From: Halolamina rubra
Lineage (GTDB): Archaea; Halobacteriota; Halobacteria; Halobacteriales; Haloferacaceae
Assembly: GCF_000739555.1 (NCBI RefSeq)
Contig: NZ_BBJN01000010.1
Span: 1 to 63,589 of the forward strand
Length of the DNA: 63,589 bases
Reading direction: 5' to 3'
The translations under genes and the position numbers were made by a program. The notes beneath the pieces are model-generated. The model was not told the DNA's origin. It searched no databases and saw only the letters and a program-made list of their open reading frames with translations. How positions within the stretch are numbered: position 1 is the stretch's first letter; every line of letters begins with the position of its first letter. Below, piece after piece: positions 11,534 through 20,302 of the stretch.

Positions 11534-12202
11534 CTACTCGCCCTTTGCGATCTCGCGGATGCGCTCGCGGCCGGCGTCGACGTAGCCGCCGTGGAAGCAG
11601 ACGGTGTGTTCCACGTCGAGTTCGCCGAGCATCGCGACGGACTCCATCGCCCGCTCCATCTCGAGGGTGTGCTCTGTGGCCGGCCCCTGCAGTTCGCCGT
11701 CGGCGGCGGTCAGCGCGTCGCCGGCGATCAGCAGCTGCTCCTCCGGCAGGTGGAACGAGGAGTGGCCGCGCGTGTGGCCGAACGTCTCGACCAGTTCGAT
11801 CGGCCCGGCGAGCGTGCTGAACCCGACGCCGTCGATCACTTCCACGTCGACGCGGGCCGCCGGGTAGCGATCGTCCTCGGACTTCTCCGGGAACTCCCGG
11901 CCGTCGACGTACGGCGCCTCGGCCCAGTGGGCGAACGTCGGCGCGCCCGTGCGGTCCTGCACGGTCGCGAGCGCGCCCGCGTGGTCGCCGTCGTGGTGGG
12001 TGAGAACGACGAACCGCACGTCGTCGAGGCCGAACCCGTGCTCCCCGAGCGCGGCCTCGAGTTCGTCGGCATGGCCCGGCAGCGTCGTGTCGAACAGGAT
12101 CAGCCCCGCCTCGGTCTCGACGGCGGTCGGCGTGAACGTCCGCTCGGCGCCGCCGAGTTCGAGCGTGACCGGGAGACTGTAGACGTGGTCGGTGAGTTCC
12201 AT
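11534..12202 (-). CDS. MBL-fold metallo-hydrolase
   Basis: A 222-aa metallo-beta-lactamase-fold hydrolase. The metal motif reads THHDGDHAG, followed by a histidine in GHTRGHSSFH and an aspartate in IAGDALTA, then a late His (CFHGG). These are the usual dinuclear zinc ligands. The substrate is unknown; glyoxalase-II-like and other thioester or phosphodiester hydrolases share this layout. It lies 51 bp downstream of the ligA start on the same strand and probably has its own termination signals. Confidence 0.88.
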   Translation of the reverse strand: MELTDHVYSLPVTLELGGAERTFTPTAVETEAGLILFDTTLPGHADELEAALGEHGFGLDDVRFVVLTHHDGDHAGALATVQDRTGAPTFAHWAEAPYVDGREFPEKSEDDRYPAARVDVEVIDGVGFSTLAGPIELVETFGHTRGHSSFHLPEEQLLIAGDALTAADGELQGPATEHTLEMERAMESVAMLGELDVEHTVCFHGGYVDAGRERIREIAKGE

Positions 12203-12276
12203 ACCTCGGTGTTGGGTTCGGAGGGTCGTAGAACTGACGGCTTAGGGTCGCTCGACCGCGGCGCCGTCGCCGCCGG

Positions 12277-13190
12277 CTACCTCGTCGCGTACGTCGTGAC
12301 GCTCCCGAACTCTCCCTCGGCGATCGCTTCCGCGAGCCCGCGGTAGTCGACGTCGTCGGGCATCTCCCGCGGGTACTTCCGCTGGAAGAAGCTCACGACG
12401 TTCTCCACGTCGCGCTCGAGGAACTCGTCGGCGTTCTCGTGGTCGGTCGCGACCGCCTGGGGCCAGTCGAACACGGTGACGCCGCCCTCGGCGACGGCGA
12501 CGTTGTGCTGGCTCATGTCGGCGTGGACGTAGCCGGCGTCGTAGGCGTCGCCGACCTCCCGCAGCACGAGGTCACAGACGCCGACGACCTGCTCGCTCGG
12601 CAGCGACGCGCGCTCGAGCTCGACGCCGTCGAACTTCTCCATCAGGATCGCGTGGCGGTTCTGGTCGACCGGCCGGGGGACCGACACGTCGGGGTAGAGC
12701 TCCTCGAGCACCTCGTGCTCGCGCTCGGCGGCCTTGCGGGCGGTGTAGAACCACGAGACGTGGTTGCGGTCGGCGGTGTACTCCCGCTCCTTGTCGACTT
12801 TCCGGAACTCGGTGTACCCCTCGCGGTGGAACTTCAGCGCCATCGGCTCGTACGACTGCACCTCGTACACGTCGCTCTCCTTGCCGACGCCGAGTGGGGC
12901 GCCCATCCCCTCGATCGTGCCGCGCTCGGAGAACGCCCGCAGCGCGAGGCAGTCGTACCCCTCGAACGTGAGGCGGTACCCCTCGTACTGGATCGTCTTG
13001 CGCTCGATCAGTTCGCGGTCGGCACAGCGGTCGATCCGGTAGTCGACCTCCTCCGCGGTCAAGTCGCGTACTCGGGGAGCTTCTCGCGCTGGACCCACTC
13101 CGAGAAGCGCATCCCCTGTTCGAGCCCGGAGAGGAGGTAGAAGTCCTCGGGTTCGAGCTCGGCCATGACGGAGGCGACGTTGCCGACCAT
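12277..13190 (-). CDS. rio2: RIO2-type atypical protein kinase (frameshifted near the N-terminus)
   Basis: Kinase/ATPase of small ribosomal subunit maturation. The N-terminal winged helix starts MVGNVASVMAELEPEDFYLL at 13190 and continues to ...REKLPEYA. The frame then hits a stop because one base is missing near 13064-13069. The next frame continues DLTAEEVDYRIDRCADREL into the kinase domain. Kinase motifs: ATP loop GVGKESDVYEV, catalytic loop HADMSQHN, metal aspartate in FDWPQAV. The corrected length is about 304 aa, normal for archaeal RIO2. RIO1 and eIF1A lie 33 kb away in this window. Confidence 0.88.
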
Positions 13191-13580
13191 ACGTCGTTTC
13201 CGGGTTGCGTGGGAAAAAGGGTGCCGCGTTCTTCGTCTGATTCGTTTTGCTCGGCGGGGCTACTAGCGTGGTCAGCAACACCGTGAAAGCCCCGACGCGC
13301 TCGGCTCGGGCGGCTCGCTGCGGTCCTCGCCTCGCTTCGCTCAGCTGCGGTCCTTGCGTCGCCGTCCTTCGTCGAGCGCGTCGCCCCTTTCAGTCCCACC
13401 CGGCCGTACTGTCCACGAACCTCCCCAGCCGACTCCTTCCCTCACTTCGTTCGGTCAGTCGTCCCTCGCGCTCGGTTCGCGTCCGTCGACGCGAACGCTT
13501 CGCGCCGACCGCACGGGACGTCGACGCCACGGGAGCGCCCCACCGCAACCGCTTTTCGCCCGCCCCACCCATCCCCGGCC
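13191..13580. other. Intergenic stretch with a dispersed haloarchaeal repeat
   Basis: No gene is visible. The 5' side carries the rio2 promoter region. The middle (about 13420-13492) matches a second intergenic stretch at 26259-26325 in three ordered blocks (CCTCCCCAGCCGA, TCCCTCGCGC and a 17-mer ending GTCGACGC). The right end carries the lplA promoter region. Confidence 0.6.
13420..13492 (+). repeat. Dispersed intergenic repeat, copy A
   Basis: Shares a 13-mer (CCTCCCCAGCCGA at 13420), a 10-mer (TCCCTCGCGC at 13462) and a 17-mer (13476-13492, beginning TTCGCGTCCG) with copy B at 26259-26325, in the same order and similar spacing (73 versus 67 bp). Both copies lie outside genes. Confidence 0.7.
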
Positions 13581-14399
13581 ATGAGCGACCACGCCGACCG
13601 GGAGTGGCGGCTGATCCGCGAGGAATCCCGTCCCGGCCCGCTGCAGATGGCGCTGGACGAGGTGGCCGCCGAGACCGCCGCTGCCGGGGGCCCGCGCACG
13701 GTCCGCGTCTACCGCTGGGACCCCTCCTGCCTCTCGATGGGGTACGGACAGGCCGTCGACACCGTCGACTGGGAGCACTGCGAGGCTGCTGGGGTCGACG
13801 TGACCCGCCGACAGACCGGCGGCGGCGGCATCTACCACGACAACGAGGGCGACATCGCCTACTCCATCGCCGCGCCCGCGGACGAACTCCCCGGCGAACT
13901 CATCGAGAGCTACCACGAGCTCTGCCCGCCGATCCTCGACGCGTTCGCCCGCCTCGGCGTCGACGCCGACTTCGTCGACGAGGAGCGCCCGCCGATCTAC
14001 CAGCCGGCCTGCTACCTCCGCGGTCTGCACCCCGCCCACGACGTCGTGAGCGACGGCGGCGCCGGCCGGAAGCTGGCCGGGAACGCCCAGTACCGCCGGA
14101 AGGACGCGGTGATCCAGCACGGCTCGATCACTTACGACGCCCGGCCGGAGGCGCACCTCGCGGTTTTCTCGGACCCGGACGTGACCCCGGCGGCGTTCTC
14201 GGAGCGCGTCGCGGGGATCACCGACCTCGTCGACGCGAGCCGCGCCGAGGCCGTCGACGCCGTCGAGACGGCGCTGCAGGAGTGGGCCGACGCCGACGAG
14301 GGCGAGTGGACCGCGGACGAACTGGCCCGCGCCGAGGAGATCGCGGACGCGAAGTACCGCAGCGAGGCGTGGGTCCGGGAGCGCGACGCCGAGCGCTGA
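13581..14399 (+). CDS. lplA: Lipoate-protein ligase A family protein
   Basis: A 272-aa ligase that attaches lipoate (or octanoate) to E2 or glycine-cleavage H proteins. Features: [21 protein letters not shown] (the RRxxGGG ligand loop), the catalytic-lysine region [16 protein letters not shown], and QHGSI after it. The C-terminal extension (about 60 residues, Asp/Glu-rich helices) is short, as in archaeal LplA-N proteins that need a separate C-terminal partner; no LplB is seen nearby. The ATG at 13581 leaves a standard N-terminus ([22 protein letters not shown]). Confidence 0.88.
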   Translation: MSDHADREWRLIREESRPGPLQMALDEVAAETAAAGGPRTVRVYRWDPSCLSMGYGQAVDTVDWEHCEAAGVDVTRRQTGGGGIYHDNEGDIAYSIAAPADELPGELIESYHELCPPILDAFARLGVDADFVDEERPPIYQPACYLRGLHPAHDVVSDGGAGRKLAGNAQYRRKDAVIQHGSITYDARPEAHLAVFSDPDVTPAAFSERVAGITDLVDASRAEAVDAVETALQEWADADEGEWTADELARAEEIADAKYRSEAWVRERDAER

Positions 14400-14467
14400 T
14401 CGCGGGGGAACGCCGCGATACCACCCGCCTCCGAACGCTTTTTGCCGGTCGCTCGCGGACTCAGGGT

Positions 14468-15301
14468 ATGCTCAAAATCGGGGCGCACGTCTCCATCGCG
14501 GGCGGGGTCGACAACGCGGTGGAACGGCAGCTGGAGATCGACGGCAACTGCGGGCAGGTGTTCACCCACTCGCCACAGGTCTGGGACCACGGCGACATCG
14601 GCGACGACGAGGCCGAACGGTTCCGCGAGGAGACCGACGCGGATCTCGCGGGCCCGTGGGTGATCCACTCCTCCTACCTCGTGAACCTCTGTACGCCGAA
14701 GGAGGACCTCCGGGCGAAGAGCCGCGACTCGATGCAGCAGGAGGTCGACGCCGCCGCGGAGCTCGACATCGACTACGTGAACGTCCACCTCGGCGCCCAC
14801 ACCGGGGCGGGCGTCGAGGGCGGCATCGAGAACGCCGCGAACGTGATCGACTCGCTGGACGTGCCCGACGACGTGAAAGTACTCGTCGAGAGCGACGCCG
14901 GCAGCGGCACGAAGCTCGGCGGCCAGTTCGAGCATCTCGCGAAGGTGATCGACGAGACCGACGAGGAGATCGGCGTCTGTCTCGACACCGCCCACATGTT
15001 CGCGGCGGGCTACGACCTCTCGACCCCCGAGGCCGTCGACGAGACGGTCGAAGAGTTCGACGACGTGGTCGGGAACGAGTACCTCCACTGCATCCACCTC
15101 AACGACTCCAAACACGAGTGCGGGACGAACAAGGACGAACACGCCCACATCGGCGACGGCTACATCGGCGACGACGGGATGGCACGGATCATCAACCATC
15201 CCGAGTGGCGCGACCAGCCCTTCGTGCTCGAGACGCCGACGGAGGACGGCCGGAGCTTCGCGTGGAACGTCGACCACGTCCGGGAGCTGCGTGAGGAGTA
15301 G
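14468..15301 (+). CDS. nfo: Endonuclease IV (AP endonuclease)
   Basis: A 277-aa TIM-barrel AP endonuclease of base-excision repair. Visible motifs: [10 protein letters not shown] at the N-terminus, NVHLGAHTG (zinc ligand His), [13 protein letters not shown] (zinc Glu), [13 protein letters not shown], and [22 protein letters not shown] near 210-235, followed by LETPTED. This trinuclear zinc set is essentially complete. The frame is open far upstream, but the ATG at 14468 matches the universal family start. Short spacing (about 68 bp) to lplA allows but does not prove co-transcription. Confidence 0.95.
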   Translation: MLKIGAHVSIAGGVDNAVERQLEIDGNCGQVFTHSPQVWDHGDIGDDEAERFREETDADLAGPWVIHSSYLVNLCTPKEDLRAKSRDSMQQEVDAAAELDIDYVNVHLGAHTGAGVEGGIENAANVIDSLDVPDDVKVLVESDAGSGTKLGGQFEHLAKVIDETDEEIGVCLDTAHMFAAGYDLSTPEAVDETVEEFDDVVGNEYLHCIHLNDSKHECGTNKDEHAHIGDGYIGDDGMARIINHPEWRDQPFVLETPTEDGRSFAWNVDHVRELREE

Positions 15302-15367
15302 GCCGGGAATCGCAGCAATACATTTACCTGTCGACCAATTCGGTTCGGTCATGATGGTGAGGGGCCG

Positions 15368-17350
15368 ATGACCGAGGACGCGGTTTCGTTCTCGCTGTCG
15401 GCCGGCGAGCTGACCGTCCGGGACGAGGCCGGCGGCGGCGCGGTCGTGATCGACGTGGACGGCGACGCCTCGGTCACCCCCGCCACGGACGCGTGGTTCG
15501 ACGTGCCGGTCGACGACGCGGTGAGCCTGACGACGGAGTCGCTGGAGTTCCACGGCGCGCCGTCCGCCCAGCTCCGGAACGTTCACGGCGAGGACTACGG
15601 CTCGCTCACGGACGGGACGTTCTCGATCGAGGGGGAGAGCTACGTCGATCTCACGACGGCGATGAAGCTCCTCGTGTACGTCGACGGGGAGGTGACCGGT
15701 CGGTACGTCGGCGACGCGGAGAACCCCGACTCGCTGCTGTTGACGTTCGACGACTCGGCCCGTGTCGTCGTCGGCGCCCGCTCGTTCCACGACGCGCCGA
15801 TCGCGACGATGACGGTGTCCGACGACCCCGAGGAGCTGATGACGGCGGTCTCGCACCTCGGCTCCGCGGTCAAGGAGTGGTCGGCCGAGCGCTCGTGGCC
15901 GACGCTGCGGGGGCACCCGCCCGCAATCGAGGTCGGCGACGAGCTCGCCGTCCCCGACCGCCTCTCGGTCCCCGACACCGAGGTCACCGTCGCCGTCCCG
16001 CCGGACACGGCGGACGTCCTCCGGGTGACGCCGCTCGCGTACTACTTCGGCGCCGACGTGGTGGCCGGCGACCGGGCCGAACTCCGACTCGGCACCCAGC
16101 ACGTCGAACCGCTGGGGACGGGCGCCGAACTGGAGCGCTCGGTCGACGATCTCCTCGCCCACGCGATCGTGCTGGACAGCCTGGTCCGCATCGACGGCTA
16201 CTACTCGCTCCCCCGCCGCGAGTACGACGAGCTCGCACCGGAGCTCCCGTTCTACCCGCCCGAGCTGTACGACGAGCCGATCCACCGCCAGCTGCTGGAG
16301 TACCTCGAGGTACCGTTCGAGACGACCCGCCCGTACGCACCGACGTGGCACGCGGTCGGTACGCTCCGGCCGACCGTCGCCGACGCCGAGGCGGTTCCCT
16401 ACCTCCTGAACACGCTCGCACGGGTCCACGTCACCCCGGACGGGGTGCCGCGCGACCCGCCGCCCGCGGCGGGGAAGCCGGTCGAGTTCTCGACGAACGA
16501 CGCCGTTACCCACAACACCGCCGCCATCCCCCCTGCGGCCAGGGAGCGTGCGGCCGATCACGAGGCGCGCCAGTCGGGCGACGCGGAAGTGCTGTTCGTC
16601 GGCTGGGAGCCGCCGGGCCGGGACGCGTTCGAGGCCGTCGACTGGGACCGGTTCAAGCTCGACGAGGCGCCGACCGCCACGTACCGGTCGTCGGTGACGC
16701 GAGCGGAGCTCCGCTCGCTACTCGCGACGGAGTACGCGCACGTCCACTACGGGAACCGCGTCACGGAGAAGGGGTTCGTCTGTTCCGACGGCGTGCTCGC
16801 GTTCGACGACTGCCCGGCCGGATCGGTCGGCGCCGTCTCGTTCGCGTGGGGGCAGCCGAGGACCGACCCGCTGACCGGACTGCTCGACACCGCGTCGGTC
16901 GTCTGTCTGCCCGACGAGCAGCTCTCAGTGGTGGCGGCACAGGAGCTGGCAGTGTATCTCGTCCTCGGTCGGTCGGTCGCCTCGAGCGCCCAGCTTACCG
17001 GTATCGACGCGGTCCGGTATCTGGGGGACGCGTTGCTCCCGGTTGCACACAGGCCGGTCGGCTACTGTCCGACGGTGTTCTACGTCGAGCGAGGCGACGA
17101 CGGGTTCCACGTCTCGACCCAACACGATACTGACGAGCGCGACTTGATCGGACGTGTCTCCTTCTCTCGCTTCGAGAAGATGCCCGATAAGTTTCGGCTC
17201 TCGGGGACCCGTATCCGGATGTCCGAACCGGTCTCGGCGGACGAACTCGGCGACCTCCTGACGATCGACGGGATCTTCCGATTCGGCTGGTGTTCTGAGT
17301 CGGAGCAGGCGCCGGACCTGCCGGCGACCGACGACCTCCTCACGGAGTAG
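15368..17350 (+). CDS. Haloarchaeal 660-aa protein of unknown function, possible degenerate CHAT-like C-terminal part
   Basis: A 660-aa soluble-looking protein without signal peptide or membrane helix. The N-terminal 150 residues look beta-rich (DEAGGGAVVIDVDGD, LVYVDGEVTGRYVG). A strongly patterned middle follows (SAVKEWSAERSWPTLRGHPP; RIDGYYSLPRREYDE; FYPPELYD), then a C-terminal alpha/beta part with YAHVHYGNRVTEKGF and SVVCLPDEQLS. The His-then-Cys layout is reminiscent of CHAT-type caspase-like domains, but the catalytic cysteine context is weak, so this is a guess. I know similar proteins only as conserved hypothetical in haloarchaea. An ATG ATG mini-frame at 15351-15371 overlaps the start. 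A TATA-like ATACATTT lies about 45-50 nt upstream. Confidence 0.75.
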   Translation: MTEDAVSFSLSAGELTVRDEAGGGAVVIDVDGDASVTPATDAWFDVPVDDAVSLTTESLEFHGAPSAQLRNVHGEDYGSLTDGTFSIEGESYVDLTTAMKLLVYVDGEVTGRYVGDAENPDSLLLTFDDSARVVVGARSFHDAPIATMTVSDDPEELMTAVSHLGSAVKEWSAERSWPTLRGHPPAIEVGDELAVPDRLSVPDTEVTVAVPPDTADVLRVTPLAYYFGADVVAGDRAELRLGTQHVEPLGTGAELERSVDDLLAHAIVLDSLVRIDGYYSLPRREYDELAPELPFYPPELYDEPIHRQLLEYLEVPFETTRPYAPTWHAVGTLRPTVADAEAVPYLLNTLARVHVTPDGVPRDPPPAAGKPVEFSTNDAVTHNTAAIPPAARERAADHEARQSGDAEVLFVGWEPPGRDAFEAVDWDRFKLDEAPTATYRSSVTRAELRSLLATEYAHVHYGNRVTEKGFVCSDGVLAFDDCPAGSVGAVSFAWGQPRTDPLTGLLDTASVVCLPDEQLSVVAAQELAVYLVLGRSVASSAQLTGIDAVRYLGDALLPVAHRPVGYCPTVFYVERGDDGFHVSTQHDTDERDLIGRVSFSRFEKMPDKFRLSGTRIRMSEPVSADELGDLLTIDGIFRFGWCSESEQAPDLPATDDLLTE

Positions 17351-17394
17351 CCCGGTTCCGAGGGAGACTTACCACTCCGCGCCCAACGCCCGCT

Positions 17395-18252
17395 ATGCGA
17401 CCCCTCCTCCTCGTCGCCCTGCTCTCGCTGGTCGTCGCGCCCGCGGCCGTCGCCGCCGCGCCAGCGGACGCGGCCGCGTCGCCGGCGGTCCAGACCGACA
17501 CGAGCCTCTCGGGAACCGTCAGCTTCCTCAACGGCAGCGCCGTCGCCGACGCGACGGTGCTCGTCGGGAGCGAGGACCGCCTCGGCAACGCCTCCGCGAG
17601 CGAGCTCCGCGAGATCGCGGCCGACCCGCCAGACGACGTGGCGACGGCGACGACGAACGCCTCCGGCGGCTACGAGATGACCGTCGCCGACGAGGTCGAC
17701 GCCGAGCTCGTCGTCGCGGTCGCCGACGCGGGGACGAGCCGCCCCCGCCGCTACGTCGCCGGCGAGATGGATCTCACCGTCCGCACGACGGCGACGCTGA
17801 CCCTCGACTCGCCCTCGATCACCGCCGAGCCCGGCGAGCGGGTCCGGGTGCCGTTCTCGCTCACCAACACCGGCGACCAGCCCGTCGAGGGGCTCTCGCT
17901 GTCGCTGACGCTGCCCGACGGCTGGAACCACGTCTCGGCCACCTCGGAGACTGGCACGTACCACCAGAGCAACCGGACGTTCACCTGGGGGCCGGTCGAG
18001 CCGGGCGAGACCGTCGAGGCGTCGTTCCGCATCTTCGTCGGCCTCGACGCCGTCGACGAGTCGGCGGAGACGTACGAGCTCGCCACGTTCGCCGACAGCC
18101 GGACCCACCCCCTCGACGTGTCGGACGCGACGGTCACCGTGCGCTACCCGACCGAGCGGACGGACGCCGAGGTGCCCGGCTTCGGCGCGCCCGCGGCGCT
18201 CGGCGCCGTCGCGGTCCTCGCCGGCGCGGCCGCGCTCGCCCGGCGGGACTGA
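17395..18252 (+). CDS. Secreted PGF-CTERM-type surface protein with an Ig-like domain
   Basis: A 285-aa exported protein. Residues 1-25 are a Sec signal (LLLVALLSLVVAPAAVAAAP). A carboxypeptidase-regulatory-like beta domain follows (LSGTVSFLNGSAVADATVLV), then a NEW3/CARDB-like beta-sandwich (VRVPFSLTNTGDQPVEGLSL). Several N-x-S/T sequons are present. The C-terminus reads VPGFGAPAALGAVAVLAGAAALARRD: the PGF motif, a hydrophobic helix and an Arg tail, the archaeosortase A sorting signal. It should be lipid-anchored after cleavage. Its ligand or partner is unknown. Confidence 0.85.
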   Translation: MRPLLLVALLSLVVAPAAVAAAPADAAASPAVQTDTSLSGTVSFLNGSAVADATVLVGSEDRLGNASASELREIAADPPDDVATATTNASGGYEMTVADEVDAELVVAVADAGTSRPRRYVAGEMDLTVRTTATLTLDSPSITAEPGERVRVPFSLTNTGDQPVEGLSLSLTLPDGWNHVSATSETGTYHQSNRTFTWGPVEPGETVEASFRIFVGLDAVDESAETYELATFADSRTHPLDVSDATVTVRYPTERTDAEVPGFGAPAALGAVAVLAGAAALARRD

Positions 18253-18314
18253 GCGCGCCCGGCGGCCCCGGATCGACCGACCCGCTTTTCTCCGTTCCGG
18301 CACCACCACCGCCC

Positions 18315-19097
18315 GTGCGGGAGTTCACGCCGGAGTACCTCGAACACACGCGCCGTGGGATGTGGGAGTCGACCGCGGCGCTCGACCCGCTCGAGCTCGA
18401 GAGCCGGGAGCGCGTGGTGGACGTTGGCTGTGGCACCGGCGAGCTCTCCCGCGTGCTCGCCGCCGAGAGCCCGGGCGAGGTGGTCGGCGTCGACGCCGAC
18501 ACGGCCCTGCTCTCGGTGGCGCGGGAGCACGTCCCGACCGTCGCCGGCGACGCGACGCGGCTCCCGTTCGTCGACGACGCGGCGGATCTGGTCGTCTGCC
18601 AGGCGCTCCTCATCAACCTCCCCGACCCCGCCGCCGCGGTCCGGGAGTTCGCCCGGATCTCCTCGGATCTCGTCGCGGCGATCGAGCCCGACAACGCCGC
18701 TGTCGAGGTGTCCTCGACCGTCGACGCGGAGGAGCGGCTGGAGCGGGAGGTCCGGGCGGCGTACCTCGACGGCGTCGAGACCGACGTGGCGATGGGCGAG
18801 CGCGTGGGCGACCTGTTCGAGACTGCGGGGCTGGAGGTGGTCGCCCGGCGCACCTACCGCCACGAGAAGCTGGTCGAACCGCCCTACAGCGAGCCGGCGA
18901 TGGAGAGTGCGGCGAAGAAGGCCAGCGGCGCGGGGCTCGCCGACCACGAGCGGGAACTGCGGGCGGCCGGGGCGGACTACGACGAACTTCGGGCCGCCTG
19001 GCGCGAGATGGGCCGGGACGTGGTTCGCGAGATGGGCGAGGAGCAGTATCGGCGCCGCGAGGTGGTGCCGTTCGAGGTGACTGTCGCGCGAGTCTGA
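18315..19097 (+). CDS. Class I SAM-dependent methyltransferase
   Basis: A 260-aa protein with GTG start. The Rossmann methyltransferase core is clear: motif I VVDVGCGTGELS (about 36-47), VVGVDAD (motif II acidic), GDATRLPF (motif III-like), and LVVCQALLINLPD (motif IV). It resembles UbiE/COQ5-like small-molecule methyltransferases. The last 90 residues are charged helices. The substrate cannot be inferred. It follows the PGF-CTERM gene by 62 bp and converges with ncsA. Confidence 0.85.
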   Translation: MREFTPEYLEHTRRGMWESTAALDPLELESRERVVDVGCGTGELSRVLAAESPGEVVGVDADTALLSVAREHVPTVAGDATRLPFVDDAADLVVCQALLINLPDPAAAVREFARISSDLVAAIEPDNAAVEVSSTVDAEERLEREVRAAYLDGVETDVAMGERVGDLFETAGLEVVARRTYRHEKLVEPPYSEPAMESAAKKASGAGLADHERELRAAGADYDELRAAWREMGRDVVREMGEEQYRRREVVPFEVTVARV

Positions 19098-19117
19098 GAG
19101 CTGCCGACTGCGGGTCG

Positions 19118-20083
19118 CTACACCGCCTCCATCGACGCCAACAGCCGACACTTCCGGCAGACGTCCGCGGAGGTCGTCGAGCCGCACTCCTCGCACTCGC
19201 CCAGGTCGCCGTCCTCGTCGCCGCCGTAGGCGTCGGCCGCCAGCTCCGCCAGCTCCTCGTAGCCGGACATGATCGAGTGGCGCGTCCCGGGGTGGTTCTC
19301 CTCCAGCTTCAAGAGCAGCTCCTGTATCTCGCCGCGGTACGCCTCGCTGGCGTGGGGGCACTCGGTGATGTGTGCGGGAAGGTCCTCCAGGTGGGCGTAC
19401 AGCGCGACCTCCTTCTCCGGAATGTCGCGCAGGGGTTTCGCCCGCGGGACGAACGAGTCGCTCTCCTCGCGGTCGTCGAAGCCGCCGATGGAGGCGTCGA
19501 AGTGTTTGGCGACCTGCTTCACGTCGCCCTCGAGGAAGTTCATCAGCGCCGTCTGGGCCTCGTCGTCGAGGTTGTGGCCCGTGAGCAGCTTGTCGGCGCC
19601 CAGTTTCTCGGCGTACTCCTCCAGCAGGTCACGGCGGAACACGCCGCAGTACGCACACGGCGCCATGTTCTCGGGGTCGTCCTCGACCACGTCGTCCATG
19701 CGGACGCCGAACTCCTCCTCGTAGCCGACGACCTCGTGTTCGATCCCCAGCTCCTCAGTGAGCTCCTCGCTCGCTGCCAGGGACTCGTCGCGGTACCCCT
19801 CGATTCCCTCGTGGATCGACAGCGCCACCAGCTCGATCCGGGGGTCCTCGCCGAACGTCTCCGCGAGGATCTCGGTGAGCACGACCGAGTCCTTCCCGCC
19901 CGAGAGCCCGATCACCCACGTCTCGGGCGCCTCAGGCGTCGCCTCGCGGGAGACGAGGCTGTCCTCGCGAACCCGGCGGCGCACCCGCTTCTCGACGGAG
20001 CGCGTGAAGTGCTCCGCACAGAGGTGGGCGCCGGAGTAGGCGGCGTGCATCACCGCCTCGGACCCACACCGGTCACAGTCCAT
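19118..20083 (-). CDS. ncsA: tRNA 2-thiolation enzyme NcsA (Ncs6/TtuA family)
   Basis: A 321-aa PP-loop enzyme that adenylates U34 of tRNAs (Lys, Glu, Gln) for 2-thiolation, using sulfur from the ubiquitin-like SAMP2. Features: N-terminal zinc finger (C3, C6 and C22 region), PP-loop SGGKDS at 61-66, the CAYCGVFRR motif (the Fe-S or catalytic Cys pair of TtuA/Ncs6), GHNLDDEAQT, and a C-terminal zinc ribbon (CEECG...CRKC). Its E1-like partner UbaA lies 4 kb away in this window. Start ATG 20083 is directly followed by the first zinc finger. Confidence 0.93.
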   Translation of the reverse strand: MDCDRCGSEAVMHAAYSGAHLCAEHFTRSVEKRVRRRVREDSLVSREATPEAPETWVIGLSGGKDSVVLTEILAETFGEDPRIELVALSIHEGIEGYRDESLAASEELTEELGIEHEVVGYEEEFGVRMDDVVEDDPENMAPCAYCGVFRRDLLEEYAEKLGADKLLTGHNLDDEAQTALMNFLEGDVKQVAKHFDASIGGFDDREESDSFVPRAKPLRDIPEKEVALYAHLEDLPAHITECPHASEAYRGEIQELLLKLEENHPGTRHSIMSGYEELAELAADAYGGDEDGDLGECEECGSTTSADVCRKCRLLASMEAV

Positions 20084-20246
20084 TTGGCGGCGCTAACCGA
20101 CCTGTGGGGATACCGGTTTCGCTCGCGGGGCCGGCCGCCGCGCCGTCGACGACGCCCGCGCCGTCGTGTCACCGCGGCGCAGCGGCACGGTTTGCGTGGT
20201 CCGGAAGCCGAATCGCTTTGGTTTCGAAAATCTGTCGCCACTAGAA

Positions 20247-20261
20247 CCTTGGCTGCCAAGG
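20247..20261. promoter_or_regulatory. Palindrome in the copA promoter, candidate copper-regulator site
   Basis: CCTTGGC-T-GCCAAGG is a perfect 7-bp inverted repeat with a 1-nt centre. It lies about 20 nt downstream of an AT-rich TATA-like stretch (TTCGAAAA, about 20223-20230) and 42 bp before the copA ATG. A strong Shine-Dalgarno (GGGAGGAG, about 20276-20283) follows. A copper-responsive regulator is the obvious candidate binder. Confidence 0.45.
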
Positions 20262-20302
20262 CGCAAACGCACTAAGGGAGGAGCCCCTATAGAGAGATAG
20301 CC

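Noticed and set aside
14132..16561. 809-aa minus-strand frame across lplA, nfo and the 660-aa gene
   Set aside because: A GC-driven shadow frame covering three well-supported plus-strand genes.
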